Shown here in pieces: positions 17,667-23,038 of a stretch of 31,139 bases of DNA. Position 1 is the stretch's first letter; every line of letters starts with the position of its first letter. The DNA lies in the IMG/VR virus record IMGVR_UViG_3300044628_000125, positions 1 through 31,139 of that record; one strand, given 5' to 3'. Under the pieces are notes generated by a model. That model did no database searches. It saw only the letters and a program-made list of their open reading frames with translations, and was not told the DNA's origin. The position numbers and the translations under genes are program-made. This stretch comes from a virus.

Positions 17667-18205
17667 TACCTGCCGCAATCCAAGCCATCCTAACGCCGCT
17701 TCTGGGCAACGGACTTAACCTTGTTGCTAACGCTGTGCTGGCAAAGGGCAAGGACTTCGTAGAGAAGAAATTGGGCGTGGAACTCAAGCCCGATATGTCC
17801 AGCGAGGATTTGGCGCGGGTGCAGATTGCCCAAATGGAGCATGAAGAGGAACTGCTTAAGTTGCGTCTGGAAGAAGACAAACTTGACCTTGCTGAACTTG
17901 AGATGCGCCTGAAGGACACCAACGATGCGCGGGTGCGCGAGACGCAGATTGTCACCTCCGACAAAACACCGCTGCTAAACAAACTCATCACGCCGATTCT
18001 GGCGCTTGGTTTGCTTGGCATCACCTTCACGCTCTTTGGCATCGTGCTGTTCCAAGCAAGTCCGATTGACCCTAGCCGCAAGGACATCCTCATCTACATC
18101 TTGGGCGTGCTGTCTGCGGTCGCTACGCAGGTTGTCTCGTACTACTTTGGTTCCAGCCAGTCGAGCAAGGACAAGACCGACGCACTTAAGGAGGCCATCA
18201 AGTGA
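17663..18205 (+). CDS. Holin, GTA/3TM-like family
   Basis: 180 residues, GTG start in GTGA overlap. An N-terminal amphipathic segment (PAAIQAILTPLLGNGLNLVA) precedes a charged coiled coil (about 48-90). Two clear membrane helices follow, about 105-130 (LITPILALGLLGITFTLFG) and 138-160 (ILIYILGVLSAVATQVVSYY), and the end YFGSSQSSKDK is typical of the holin family with three predicted membrane segments known from gene transfer agents. It would permeabilise the inner membrane at lysis and lies directly before the endolysin. Family assignment is good; the number of real membrane passes is uncertain. Confidence 0.7.
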   Translation: MIPAAIQAILTPLLGNGLNLVANAVLAKGKDFVEKKLGVELKPDMSSEDLARVQIAQMEHEEELLKLRLEEDKLDLAELEMRLKDTNDARVRETQIVTSDKTPLLNKLITPILALGLLGITFTLFGIVLFQASPIDPSRKDILIYILGVLSAVATQVVSYYFGSSQSSKDKTDALKEAIK

Positions 18206-18540
18206 GTCTCGTAGCAGAACAGGCGGCGTTCCTGCTGGATGTCGCCAAACTCGTTAACAAAGCGACTGAACTGGGCTTTGTCGTCACGGGTGGTGAACTT
18301 GCCCGTACCCCGGAACAGCAGGCCATCTATGTAAAGACTGGTCGCTCCAAGACGATGAACAGCATCCACCTCAAGCGGTGCGCCATCGACTTGAATTTCT
18401 TCCGCGACGGCAAGTTGACCTACGACATCCCGGCTCTTACGCCGGTTGGTGAGTATTGGCAGAGCCTTAACCCCAAGAACCAATGGGGCGGGTTCTGGAA
18501 GTCGTTCAAGGATGTCCCGCACTTCGAACGCAGGGTGTGA
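18202..18540 (+). CDS. Endolysin, M15-family peptidoglycan peptidase
   Basis: 112 residues, GTG start in GTGA overlap with the holin. The zinc-site motif S-x-H-x(6)-D is seen as SIHLKRCAIDL (His56, Asp63), and the last ligand as DVPHFE (His107, with Asp104 before it). This is the M15 (VanY / L-Ala-D-Glu peptidase) arrangement, close in size to compact single-domain phage endolysins. There is no signal peptide, so it needs the holin. No spanin gene is evident nearby. Its stop codon is followed immediately by a tRNA gene on the other strand. Confidence 0.86.
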   Translation: MSLVAEQAAFLLDVAKLVNKATELGFVVTGGELARTPEQQAIYVKTGRSKTMNSIHLKRCAIDLNFFRDGKLTYDIPALTPVGEYWQSLNPKNQWGGFWKSFKDVPHFERRV

Positions 18541-18610
18541 TGGCGAGGGTGGATTCGAACCACCGTTAGCGGAGTCAAAGTCCGCTGTCCTGCCGCTAGA
18601 CGACTCGCCA
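18541..18610 (-). tRNA. tRNA-Gln (anticodon UUG)
   Basis: Read on the minus strand, a 7-bp acceptor stem TGGCGAG/CTCGCCA encloses a D arm (GTCT...GGAC), a 5-bp anticodon stem GCGGA/TCCGC with loop CTTTGAC (anticodon TTG), a short variable loop and a 5-bp T stem with loop TTCGAAT. The U1-A72 pair is characteristic of tRNA-Gln. No CCA is encoded, and the discriminator would be T at 18540 rather than the usual G, which is odd. It is the last element of the leftward operon. Confidence 0.9.
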
Positions 18611-18615
18611 GCCGT

Positions 18616-18732
18616 TTACCAAGTATCCCGATAGCCTCGGCTGCACGCCCAGTTAGGTTTTGGCACGCGGCTCCATTCGTGGTGTCTGCGTGCCTTTAGG
18701 TTGCGGAACCAGTTGACGAACCATCTGACCAT
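18616..18732 (-). CDS. Small 38-residue basic/aromatic protein before the tRNA
   Basis: Read leftward, an ATG at 18732 follows a strong GGAGG site four bases upstream and the frame runs to TAA at 18618-18616. The product starts MVRWFVNWFRNLKARRHHEW and ends RGYRDTW; it is very rich in Trp and Arg, with two Cys-free aromatic clusters. It begins inside the preceding gene (37-bp overlap). I recognise no family. The perfect Shine-Dalgarno spacing and operon position support real coding. Confidence 0.55.
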   Translation of the reverse strand: MVRWFVNWFRNLKARRHHEWSRVPKPNWACSRGYRDTW

Positions 18733-19277
18733 AGTGCCTCCACGCTGTAGGACTGTGACGGTGATTTCCAATCTCGCGGCGGGTCGCCCGACAGGTGGCT
18801 CGGGTCAACCCAATGCAGTTTGTTGTTGGGGTAAGCGATGAGCGGCCCAGCCTCCAGCCGGACAATGTGGTGGTCTTTGCTCTGGTCGCTGACCTCCGAC
18901 CAGCCCCCGTTGTGCCAGAAGATGCTGAACAGGTAGACCCCCGGCCTCCACACTCCGTCCCTGCCTCTTGCGCGGACGCGGTGACCCCGCAGGAATTCCA
19001 TCTCCCGCACCTCGGCGTGGCGGCTAAAGGAGTCCCACCAGCAGGCGAGTTCTAAAGCCATTGGAGGGCATGGCTTCGACACAAGGGCATGGATAGGCAC
19101 CCTCGCCCATTGCGCCCCACAGGCCGCCATAACGCTAAACATGGGTACCCGTGCAGGTTCAGCGCGAAACCCGAAGATGGTGCAGGGGGTAAACTCCCCG
19201 CTGCCCGTCTGGTGGTCATATAGGAATTCGTTGCGGATGTACGCCGGGGTGTACGGCGTGTCTACCATGAAGGTCAC
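18696..19277 (-). CDS. Conserved hypothetical phage protein
   Basis: 193 residues. A GTG start at 19277 overlaps the preceding stop as GTGA; an ATG three codons later (19268) is an alternative. The sequence is rich in Trp, His, Pro and Arg (FSVMAACGAQWARVPIHALV; LACWWDSFSRH; VYLFSIFWHNGGWSEV), probably a compact mixed alpha/beta fold. I have no named family for it and no catalytic motif is evident. It belongs to the leftward recombination operon. Confidence 0.65.
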   Translation of the reverse strand: MTFMVDTPYTPAYIRNEFLYDHQTGSGEFTPCTIFGFRAEPARVPMFSVMAACGAQWARVPIHALVSKPCPPMALELACWWDSFSRHAEVREMEFLRGHRVRARGRDGVWRPGVYLFSIFWHNGGWSEVSDQSKDHHIVRLEAGPLIAYPNNKLHWVDPSHLSGDPPRDWKSPSQSYSVEALWSDGSSTGSAT

Positions 19278-19558
19278 AGTAGTCCCTCTCGGTTAAGTTG
19301 TGCGAGGGTTCGCGCCATGCCTTCGAGATGCAGCAGACGCACATAGTCCCGGTCAAGGTCGGTATGCGCTCGACGGTCGATAGCATCGTGGCACGCGCTA
19401 CAGGCCCATGCGCCAAGGATGTCGGGCGACTTCATGCCAATCCCAGATACCCCGGCAAGCCGGTAGTGCGCCAGCACGGTTGTCTCGGAGTTGTGGTTGC
19501 AGACCTCGGGGATACGCACCATGCAGCCTCGCCCTCGGGCTTCCTTACGCAGTTTCAT
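19274..19558 (-). CDS. YbcO / DUF1364-like putative nuclease
   Basis: 94 residues starting MKLRKEARGRGCMVRIPEVC and containing VLAHYR, then GAWACSACHDAIDRR. Cys12, Cys20, His31, Cys53, Cys56 and His57 form a likely metal-binding, HNH-like centre. This matches the DUF1364 family typified by prophage protein YbcO, a putative phage nuclease usually found near nin-region genes. Its start overlaps the ninB end by 14 bp. Activity is inferred from family and metal ligands. Confidence 0.8.
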   Translation of the reverse strand: MKLRKEARGRGCMVRIPEVCNHNSETTVLAHYRLAGVSGIGMKSPDILGAWACSACHDAIDRRAHTDLDRDYVRLLHLEGMARTLAQLNREGLL

Positions 19559-19955
19559 ACGACGGCTCCGGTATCACGATGCCCATATCAAGGCACTTTG
19601 TTTCAAGAAACAGCAAGTAATCGCTGAACTCTTGTTTGTCGAGCGCAGAGGAACGCTTGAGCGGTCGCAAACGCTTACGCCCAAACCCTTCCAGCGTCTC
19701 CCATCCAAAACACTCGCCCAGAAAGTAATCGTGCAGGTCATCGCGTGTCCATCCGCGCAACGCCTCGCCACCGCCGTCGATGATGGCGGGATACACCACG
19801 CCCCACAGGAACTTGTTTTGTTGGTTGGTGCGCGGCTTTTTCCACTCCGTAACCTCGACCGCCCATGTTTTGAGCGGGTCAAGGTTGGACACCATCCGCG
19901 CCACGACAGATGCCATAGCGTCCGGTCTGGTGCCTCGGGGGAATATGCGTTTCAT
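19545..19955 (-). CDS. ninB: NinB family recombination protein
   Basis: 136 residues from ATG 19955, which overlaps the previous stop as ATGA; an ATG farther upstream lies within that gene. KPRTNQQNKFLWGVVYPAI, GWTRDDLHDYFLGECFGWE, RPLKRSSALDKQEFSDYL and GIVIPEP match NinB (lambda Orf type), which binds single-stranded DNA and SSB and helps load recombination proteins. Lying in one operon with Erf, an SSB-like protein and a YbcO-like nuclease fits that role. Confidence 0.86.
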   Translation of the reverse strand: MKRIFPRGTRPDAMASVVARMVSNLDPLKTWAVEVTEWKKPRTNQQNKFLWGVVYPAIIDGGGEALRGWTRDDLHDYFLGECFGWETLEGFGRKRLRPLKRSSALDKQEFSDYLLFLETKCLDMGIVIPEPSYETA

Positions 19956-20629
19956 CGCTCGGATGCCCTCACCCGTCCAGCCCATTGCTTCCATTCGTAG
20001 GCGTATTCAACATTCTGGTATTCATCGAACCATGGGCCACCCTCGGTGAAATGCACGCAGGTCGGGTCAGGAACCTGCGCCCGTGTGTGCCAGCCCTCCA
20101 AGTAATTAAAGGTCGGCGGCAACGCACCAATGTGCCGGTCGTTTACCCACATAAATCTGTGCAGATACATCCCGGTTTCGCTGTTCACGATTTCGGGTGT
20201 CAGCCCACCCATTGACGGATGGCTGCAATTGAACCACATAAACGACGACCAGTTTTTGCGCGGGTATTGGCGTTGTACCTGCCCGTCCATCTTTGTCAGA
20301 GATGTGGGCTTGTAGTCGTGCTGCACACACCACACGGCAACATCAGGATTGTTGAAGTCGAGCAACGGTTTCAGGCTGTGCCGTACCAGAAAGTCACAGT
20401 CCATGAACAAGGCATTGCCCCTAAAGTTGCAGAGCGCAGGCACAAGGAACCGGCTAAAACTAAACTCCGTGGATGAGAACGGGTCTGGTTCGCGCCAGTA
20501 CATCCCCATTTCACGGAGGTCATCCAGTCGAAGCGCGACAACCTCTGCCTCCATGTGTTCCAGAATGGACGCACGAGCCACCTCGTATGCGATGTCCTCG
20601 CGGCTATCGTATCCGATGAAGATTTTCAA
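19952..20629 (-). CDS. GT-A fold glycosyltransferase-like protein
   Basis: 225 residues, read from a TTG start (20629) that overlaps the upstream stop as TTGA; the MKIFIGYDSREDIAYEVA opening is typical for the family, so this start is preferred over a later ATG. A DxD-type motif, NALFMDCDFLVR (Asp77, Asp79), should bind a metal and sugar nucleotide; the region EFSFSRFLVPAL precedes it as in small GT8-like enzymes. A late HFTEGGPWFDEY segment also fits. The acceptor is unknown and the location inside a recombination operon is unusual. Confidence 0.76.
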   Translation of the reverse strand: MKIFIGYDSREDIAYEVARASILEHMEAEVVALRLDDLREMGMYWREPDPFSSTEFSFSRFLVPALCNFRGNALFMDCDFLVRHSLKPLLDFNNPDVAVWCVQHDYKPTSLTKMDGQVQRQYPRKNWSSFMWFNCSHPSMGGLTPEIVNSETGMYLHRFMWVNDRHIGALPPTFNYLEGWHTRAQVPDPTCVHFTEGGPWFDEYQNVEYAYEWKQWAGRVRASER

Positions 20630-20886
20630 AACGGCAAATCCTCATCGTCGTTAAACTTCTCGGGGTTTTGCTCTGCCATCGTTTTAGGACGCGCAGCCTG
20701 CTTCGGCTCGAACTTGAGCGACATAAAAGCATCGCCGGTCTTACTGCTGCGCTTAATCCACGCGCTGATGTTGAGGTCGATATTGTCGATGACGGCAGAG
20801 CCACGGTAGTTAGGCGCTTTTTCGTTTCCTTTTTGGTCGTTCTTGAACAAAACGCCACGGTTGTTGTTGTCGTACTGTTTAACCAC
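20626..20886 (-). CDS. Small single-stranded-DNA-binding-like protein
   Basis: 86 residues. A strand-rich core (NYRGSAVIDNIDLNISAWIK, then AFMSLKFEP) could be a small OB-like fold, followed by a flexible linker and the acidic tip DDEDLPF. A Pro-Phe acidic tail is the hallmark by which SSB proteins recruit partners. It sits between Erf and NinB, as phage SSBs often do. Its start overlaps the Erf end by 8 bp. Function is inferred from tail and context, since the core is not a standard full-length SSB. Confidence 0.62.
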   Translation of the reverse strand: MVKQYDNNNRGVLFKNDQKGNEKAPNYRGSAVIDNIDLNISAWIKRSSKTGDAFMSLKFEPKQAARPKTMAEQNPEKFNDDEDLPF

Positions 20887-21523
20887 GGTTCTTCTCCTTT
20901 GCGATGGTGATGTATTTCTTGATTGCTCCCCGCTCCTTCGCGGTCAACTGGTCAGCGGCGGCAACATACAAGTCGTGGTTGCTGCTAATCCGCTCGTGGA
21001 TTCCAAGGACGGCATTGGCAATGTCGCTTTCGTCAGCGTCAAGATTGAACGCAGCACGGAACTCGGTTACAAGCGCATCCCGCGTTTTTGCGTCCACGCT
21101 TTGCCCAAGGTCACCCCGAGGGTTGTTCACAAAGCCTCGCGCCTGTGCTGCCTCTGCATCGTCATCAATCTGCGCCAGCCCGACGATGGCAGCGAGGGCA
21201 TAGCGTCGAGCGTAGGTGATGCCCGACCCCTGCGCCTGTGGGCCGTTGTCCTTTGTGACAACCGGGAGCGTGCCGCGCATCCATTCGCCGCTGCTGTGCG
21301 CGAGGGTAGTAACAAGCACGGTTCCGCCCTCAGTCACCTCGGTCGTCTGAATAACGGCGAGGTTGTTGGCGGCTAACTGCTTGCGGCAGGCATCCCAGCA
21401 TGATGCAAGGTCAGCGTACTTACTCTTGAAAAACGGATTGCTGCTGTCCTTAAGCGCACCCGTAATGTCGGCCTGCGCTTTGGAAAGGGCTGCGGCAAGA
21501 GCCGCGATGGATTCACTTTGCAT
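20879..21523 (-). CDS. erf: Erf-type single-strand annealing recombinase
   Basis: 214 residues from ATG 21523 with GAGGAAG about 9 bp upstream; a longer in-frame reading exists but has a non-coding-looking extension. PFFKSKYADLASCWDACR, then TVLVTTLAHSSGEWMRGTLP and GSGITYARRYALAAIVGL followed by DDDAEAA match the ERF family (P22 Erf), which anneals complementary strands in phage recombination and concatemer or circle formation. A C-terminal helical region (about 150-214) is less conserved. Confidence 0.88.
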   Translation of the reverse strand: MQSESIAALAAALSKAQADITGALKDSSNPFFKSKYADLASCWDACRKQLAANNLAVIQTTEVTEGGTVLVTTLAHSSGEWMRGTLPVVTKDNGPQAQGSGITYARRYALAAIVGLAQIDDDAEAAQARGFVNNPRGDLGQSVDAKTRDALVTEFRAAFNLDADESDIANAVLGIHERISSNHDLYVAAADQLTAKERGAIKKYITIAKEKNRG

Positions 21524-21620
21524 TTTGTTCTTCCTCAAATTGCTGTTGTTCAAGGTCTTGCTGATGCCACCAACTGTCATCGTCGTCCCACGGGGCATCT
21601 GACTGGTCAAAGTCGTCCAT
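21513..21620 (-). CDS. Tiny acidic ORF overlapping erf start
   Basis: 35 residues; ATG 21620 follows GAGGA about 8 bp upstream and shares one base with the previous TAA. The product begins MDDFDQSDAPWDDDDSWWHQ and continues Gln/Glu-rich; it is extremely acidic, with three Trp. Its end overlaps the erf start by 11 bp in another frame, suggesting translational coupling. The composition resembles DNA-mimic or partner-binding peptides, but no function can be assigned. Confidence 0.5.
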   Translation of the reverse strand: MDDFDQSDAPWDDDDSWWHQQDLEQQQFEEEQNAK

Positions 21621-21697
21621 TAGAAAGTCCTCACGGCAAGCCACACTAGAGCGGCAAACATGGCAAACGAGAACAGGTACAGGCTGATGGTTTTCAT
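21620..21697 (-). CDS. 25-residue single-membrane-helix peptide
   Basis: Read leftward, ATG 21697 overlaps the upstream stop as ATGA and the frame ends with TAA at 21622-21620, sharing its last A with the next ATG. The peptide is almost entirely one hydrophobic helix (SLYLFSFAMFAALVWLAV) with Lys near the start and Arg near the end. The tight overlaps on both sides argue for real translation. Small early phage membrane peptides can alter host envelope functions, but none can be named here. Confidence 0.5.
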   Translation of the reverse strand: MKTISLYLFSFAMFAALVWLAVRTF

Positions 21698-21927
21698 TCG
21701 GTCACCTTGATGAGCAGGTGTGCCAGCGATTGTTCGATGGTGGCGTATTCCTCGGCGCACAACGCCAGCCGCCAGAACATATATTCGCCATCCGTGTCGT
21801 CGGCAATTTCCTGCACCAGCACACAGTCGGCAGGGCTGCGGGTCTGAACCATCCGCGCCCATGCGGCACGAAGGGTCTTGTCGGTGATGCGGCTCTCAAG
21901 AGCGGCGAGTTCTTCCCAAATGTTCAC
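21694..21927 (-). CDS. Hypothetical helical protein of the early leftward operon
   Basis: 77 residues from GTG 21927, which overlaps the previous stop as GTGA and has GGAGGA 6 bp upstream. Begins MNIWEELAALESRITDKTLR; the rest is mostly amphipathic helix with one hydrophobic stretch (YMFWRLALCAEEYATIEQSL) that is too polar for a membrane helix. No family recognised. Conserved overlaps indicate coupling with both neighbours. Confidence 0.6.
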   Translation of the reverse strand: MNIWEELAALESRITDKTLRAAWARMVQTRSPADCVLVQEIADDTDGEYMFWRLALCAEEYATIEQSLAHLLIKVTE

Positions 21928-22190
21928 AGGTTGTCCTCCCACGAGCGGCGGCGGTCGAGCCGGTCTTCGGCGGCCCAATCAGCATCGCGCTCGGCTTTCT
22001 CGCGCTCGGCAAACTCCGAGAGTTTGTCGGTGTGAACAAAGATGGGGGCCGGGAGGGTCAGCCAAGTGCCGTCCGGCAGTTTGATGGAGGTGATGGCGGC
22101 TGAATCCATTGTGCCGTCGTTGCAGAACTCGAAGTCGAGTTCGCAATGCAACCCCTCGACCAGTTCGTATTCGCGTGTCATGTCAGTCAT
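21924..22190 (-). CDS. First gene of the leftward operon, hypothetical
   Basis: 88 residues from ATG 22190, with AGGAG 8 bp upstream; a longer frame exists toward 22238 but would run through the promoter region. YELVEGLHCELDFEFCNDG, then a strand-rich part (AITSIKLPDGTWLTLPAPI) and a charged helical C-terminus (FAEREKAERDADWAAEDRLD). No known family. It is the promoter-proximal gene of the recombination operon, so it is probably expressed early. Confidence 0.65.
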   Translation of the reverse strand: MTDMTREYELVEGLHCELDFEFCNDGTMDSAAITSIKLPDGTWLTLPAPIFVHTDKLSEFAEREKAERDADWAAEDRLDRRRSWEDNL

Positions 22191-22228
22191 GTCTGTTGCT
22201 CCTATCTGTGGATTGACTCGACAGGGAT

Positions 22229-22256
22229 AGGTTAACACAGGTTACGGGTATGTCAA
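22229..22256 (-). promoter_or_regulatory. Candidate leftward promoter
   Basis: On the minus strand a perfect -35 box TTGACA (22256-22251) is followed after 16 bp by TAACCT (22234-22229), a weak -10 that keeps the essential T, A and final T. Transcription would start near 22222, leaving about 30 bp of leader before the ATG at 22190. It fits the leftward recombination operon. Predicted by eye. Confidence 0.5.
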
Positions 22257-22259
22257 CAC
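22231..22259. promoter_or_regulatory. Pair of candidate operator half-sites
   Basis: On the minus strand GTGTTGAC (22259-22252) and GTGTTAAC (22238-22231) are direct repeats differing at one base, 21 bp apart, or two helical turns, so both face the same side of the DNA. They straddle the -35 and -10 of the leftward promoter. The adjacent Cro-like gene is the obvious candidate binder. Inference from spacing and position. Confidence 0.4.
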
Positions 22260-22264
22260 CCCCC

Positions 22265-22292
22265 TTGAAATATTTTTCACGCCCGTTAACTT
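22265..22292 (+). promoter_or_regulatory. Candidate rightward promoter for the Cro-like gene
   Basis: TTGAAA (22265-22270), a 16-bp spacer, then TAACTT (22287-22292). The expected start of transcription, 7-8 bases downstream, coincides with the ATG at 22300. No Shine-Dalgarno sequence lies before that ATG, so the mRNA may be leaderless. Both hexamers are only moderate matches. Confidence 0.4.
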
Positions 22293-22299
22293 ACCGCCC

Positions 22300-22491
22300 A
22301 TGGACATCCAAGCCGCCCTCGCAGTCGCAGGCTCTAAAGCCGCCCTCGCCCGCAAATTGGGAGTCAGCCGCCCTGCCGTCAGCAGGTGGGTCAAGGCAGG
22401 GAAACTGCCTGCTATGCGGGTCTGGCAATGGAAGGCGCTAGAAGCCGTCACCCCGCCGATTGCAGCCGATTCTACGCCTACCCCCGGCTGA
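22300..22491 (+). CDS. Cro-like helix-turn-helix regulator
   Basis: 63 residues. MDIQAALAVAGSKAALARKLG with VSRPAVSRWVKAGKLPAMRV gives a clear helix-turn-helix (about residues 12-34) of the Cro/YdaS type, followed by a short hydrophobic helix and a Pro-rich tail. It is transcribed divergently from the recombination operon across a 109-bp control region with likely operators. It probably represses one or both promoters and sets early-late timing. No separate CI-like repressor or integrase is visible, so nothing shows lysogeny. Confidence 0.78.
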   Translation: MDIQAALAVAGSKAALARKLGVSRPAVSRWVKAGKLPAMRVWQWKALEAVTPPIAADSTPTPG

Positions 22492-22549
22492 CCCCTACCC
22501 CTGCTGTAAAGCCGCTATAAGCGATTCTGCAACCCCCAGAAACGACAAA

Positions 22550-22568
22550 CCCCCGCACATGGCGGGGG
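22550..22568 (+). terminator. GC-rich hairpin after the Cro-like gene
   Basis: CCCCCGC and GCGGGGG form a perfect 7-bp stem with loop ACATG, 58 bp after the cro-like stop. It is placed like a terminator but is followed by CTTGACGGGG rather than a T-run, so intrinsic termination would be weak on the plus strand. It also marks the left edge of the structured RNA region. Confidence 0.35.
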
Positions 22569-22587
22569 CTTGACGGGGCGGGGGGAA

Positions 22588-22884
22588 TGCCCTTACGCTT
22601 CAGATGCGAAATGAGCGTGGGATGGACAGTACCGGACAACCCCGGACTAGTCAAGCCTACGCTGGACGCTCGGTGTAGGGAAAACTCCCATAGGCTCGTA
22701 GGGGAAGAACGCGGAGCCGCACTTAAATCCGTACAGAGGCCGCCGATTTACGGACACGCAGCGCAGAGTCGGGAAGCGTGTAGGCGAACGGGGAAACCCG
22801 TCAAAAGTTGCCGACAACGGATGGCTCCGTCAGTCATCTCCCGTGCGAGTGAACTAGGCCGAATTGCGCCTATTCACCGCACGG
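22588..22884 (+). ncRNA. Highly structured candidate non-coding RNA
   Basis: About 300 bases with many exact helices: CCC/ACGCU with AGCGU/GGG (22590-22621), CCGG/CCGG (22632-22645), CCTAC/GTAGG (22656-22678) or the competing AGCCTA/TAGGCT (22654-22696), TCCGTA/TACGGA (about 22728-22754), ACGGG-GAAA-CCCGT (22788-22801), ACGGA/TCCGT (22817-22830), and a 17-bp hairpin with two single-base bulges (22841-22884). A 127-codon reading frame (22587-22970) crosses it but shows no family or helix-sparing codon pattern. An ωRNA/HEARO-like element is my best guess, from remembered pattern only. Confidence 0.5.
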
Positions 22885-23014
22885 ATTCACCATCAGTCAT
22901 CGTGCTTTCAGAGACTCTTTCAAACCTCCTTGACCATCGAAAATCCTTGAATCCAAGAAGCCTGAACTAAAGTTGTTGCATTAACCTCCGTAAACAGTTA
23001 CGCTTGTCTTGTCT
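22885..23014. other. AT-richer spacer before the Mom-like cassette
   Basis: About 130 bp between the structured RNA and the first direct repeat, clearly richer in A and T than the RNA. It contains loose promoter-like pieces (TTGACC near 22930, TTGAAT near 22946) but no good -35/-10 pair at standard spacing, and no ORF with a ribosome-binding site. It probably carries the promoter of the Mom-like gene; I cannot place it. Confidence 0.4.
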
Positions 23015-23030
23015 AACCACAGAGAGGTTT
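23015..23030 (+). repeat. 16-bp direct repeat, left copy (hairpin with RBS)
   Basis: AACCACAGAGAGGTTT, identical to 23687-23702. It contains a small inverted repeat AACC/GGTT whose right arm overlaps the GAGAGG purine run. It ends 8 bp before the ATG of the Mom-like gene, so it may hold that gene's ribosome-binding site; another AACCACA follows at once (23031-23037). Confidence 0.8.
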
Positions 23031-23038
23031 AACCACAA

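Noticed and set aside
18541-18610. tRNA gene as a prophage attachment site
   Set aside because: No integrase or excisionase is present, the tRNA is complete and co-oriented with the leftward operon, and no second copy of its 3' end is visible.
22300-22491. Evidence for lysogeny
   Set aside because: A Cro-like regulator alone does not show lysogeny. I found no CI-like repressor with a second domain, no integrase and no partition system.
22550-22568. Strong intrinsic terminator
   Set aside because: The stem is good, but no run of T follows on the plus strand and the mirror side has only AAAC, so it is reported as a weak candidate only.
22588-22884. Group I or group II intron
   Set aside because: I could not find a convincing domain V, a P7/G-binding core, splice-site signals or an interrupted host gene around it.
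22587-22970. 127-codon open frame on the plus strand
   Set aside because: It is crossed by many exact RNA helices, shows no family-like motif, and its start follows a poly-G run too close to the ATG to be a normal ribosome-binding site. Kept only as an alternative to the RNA reading.
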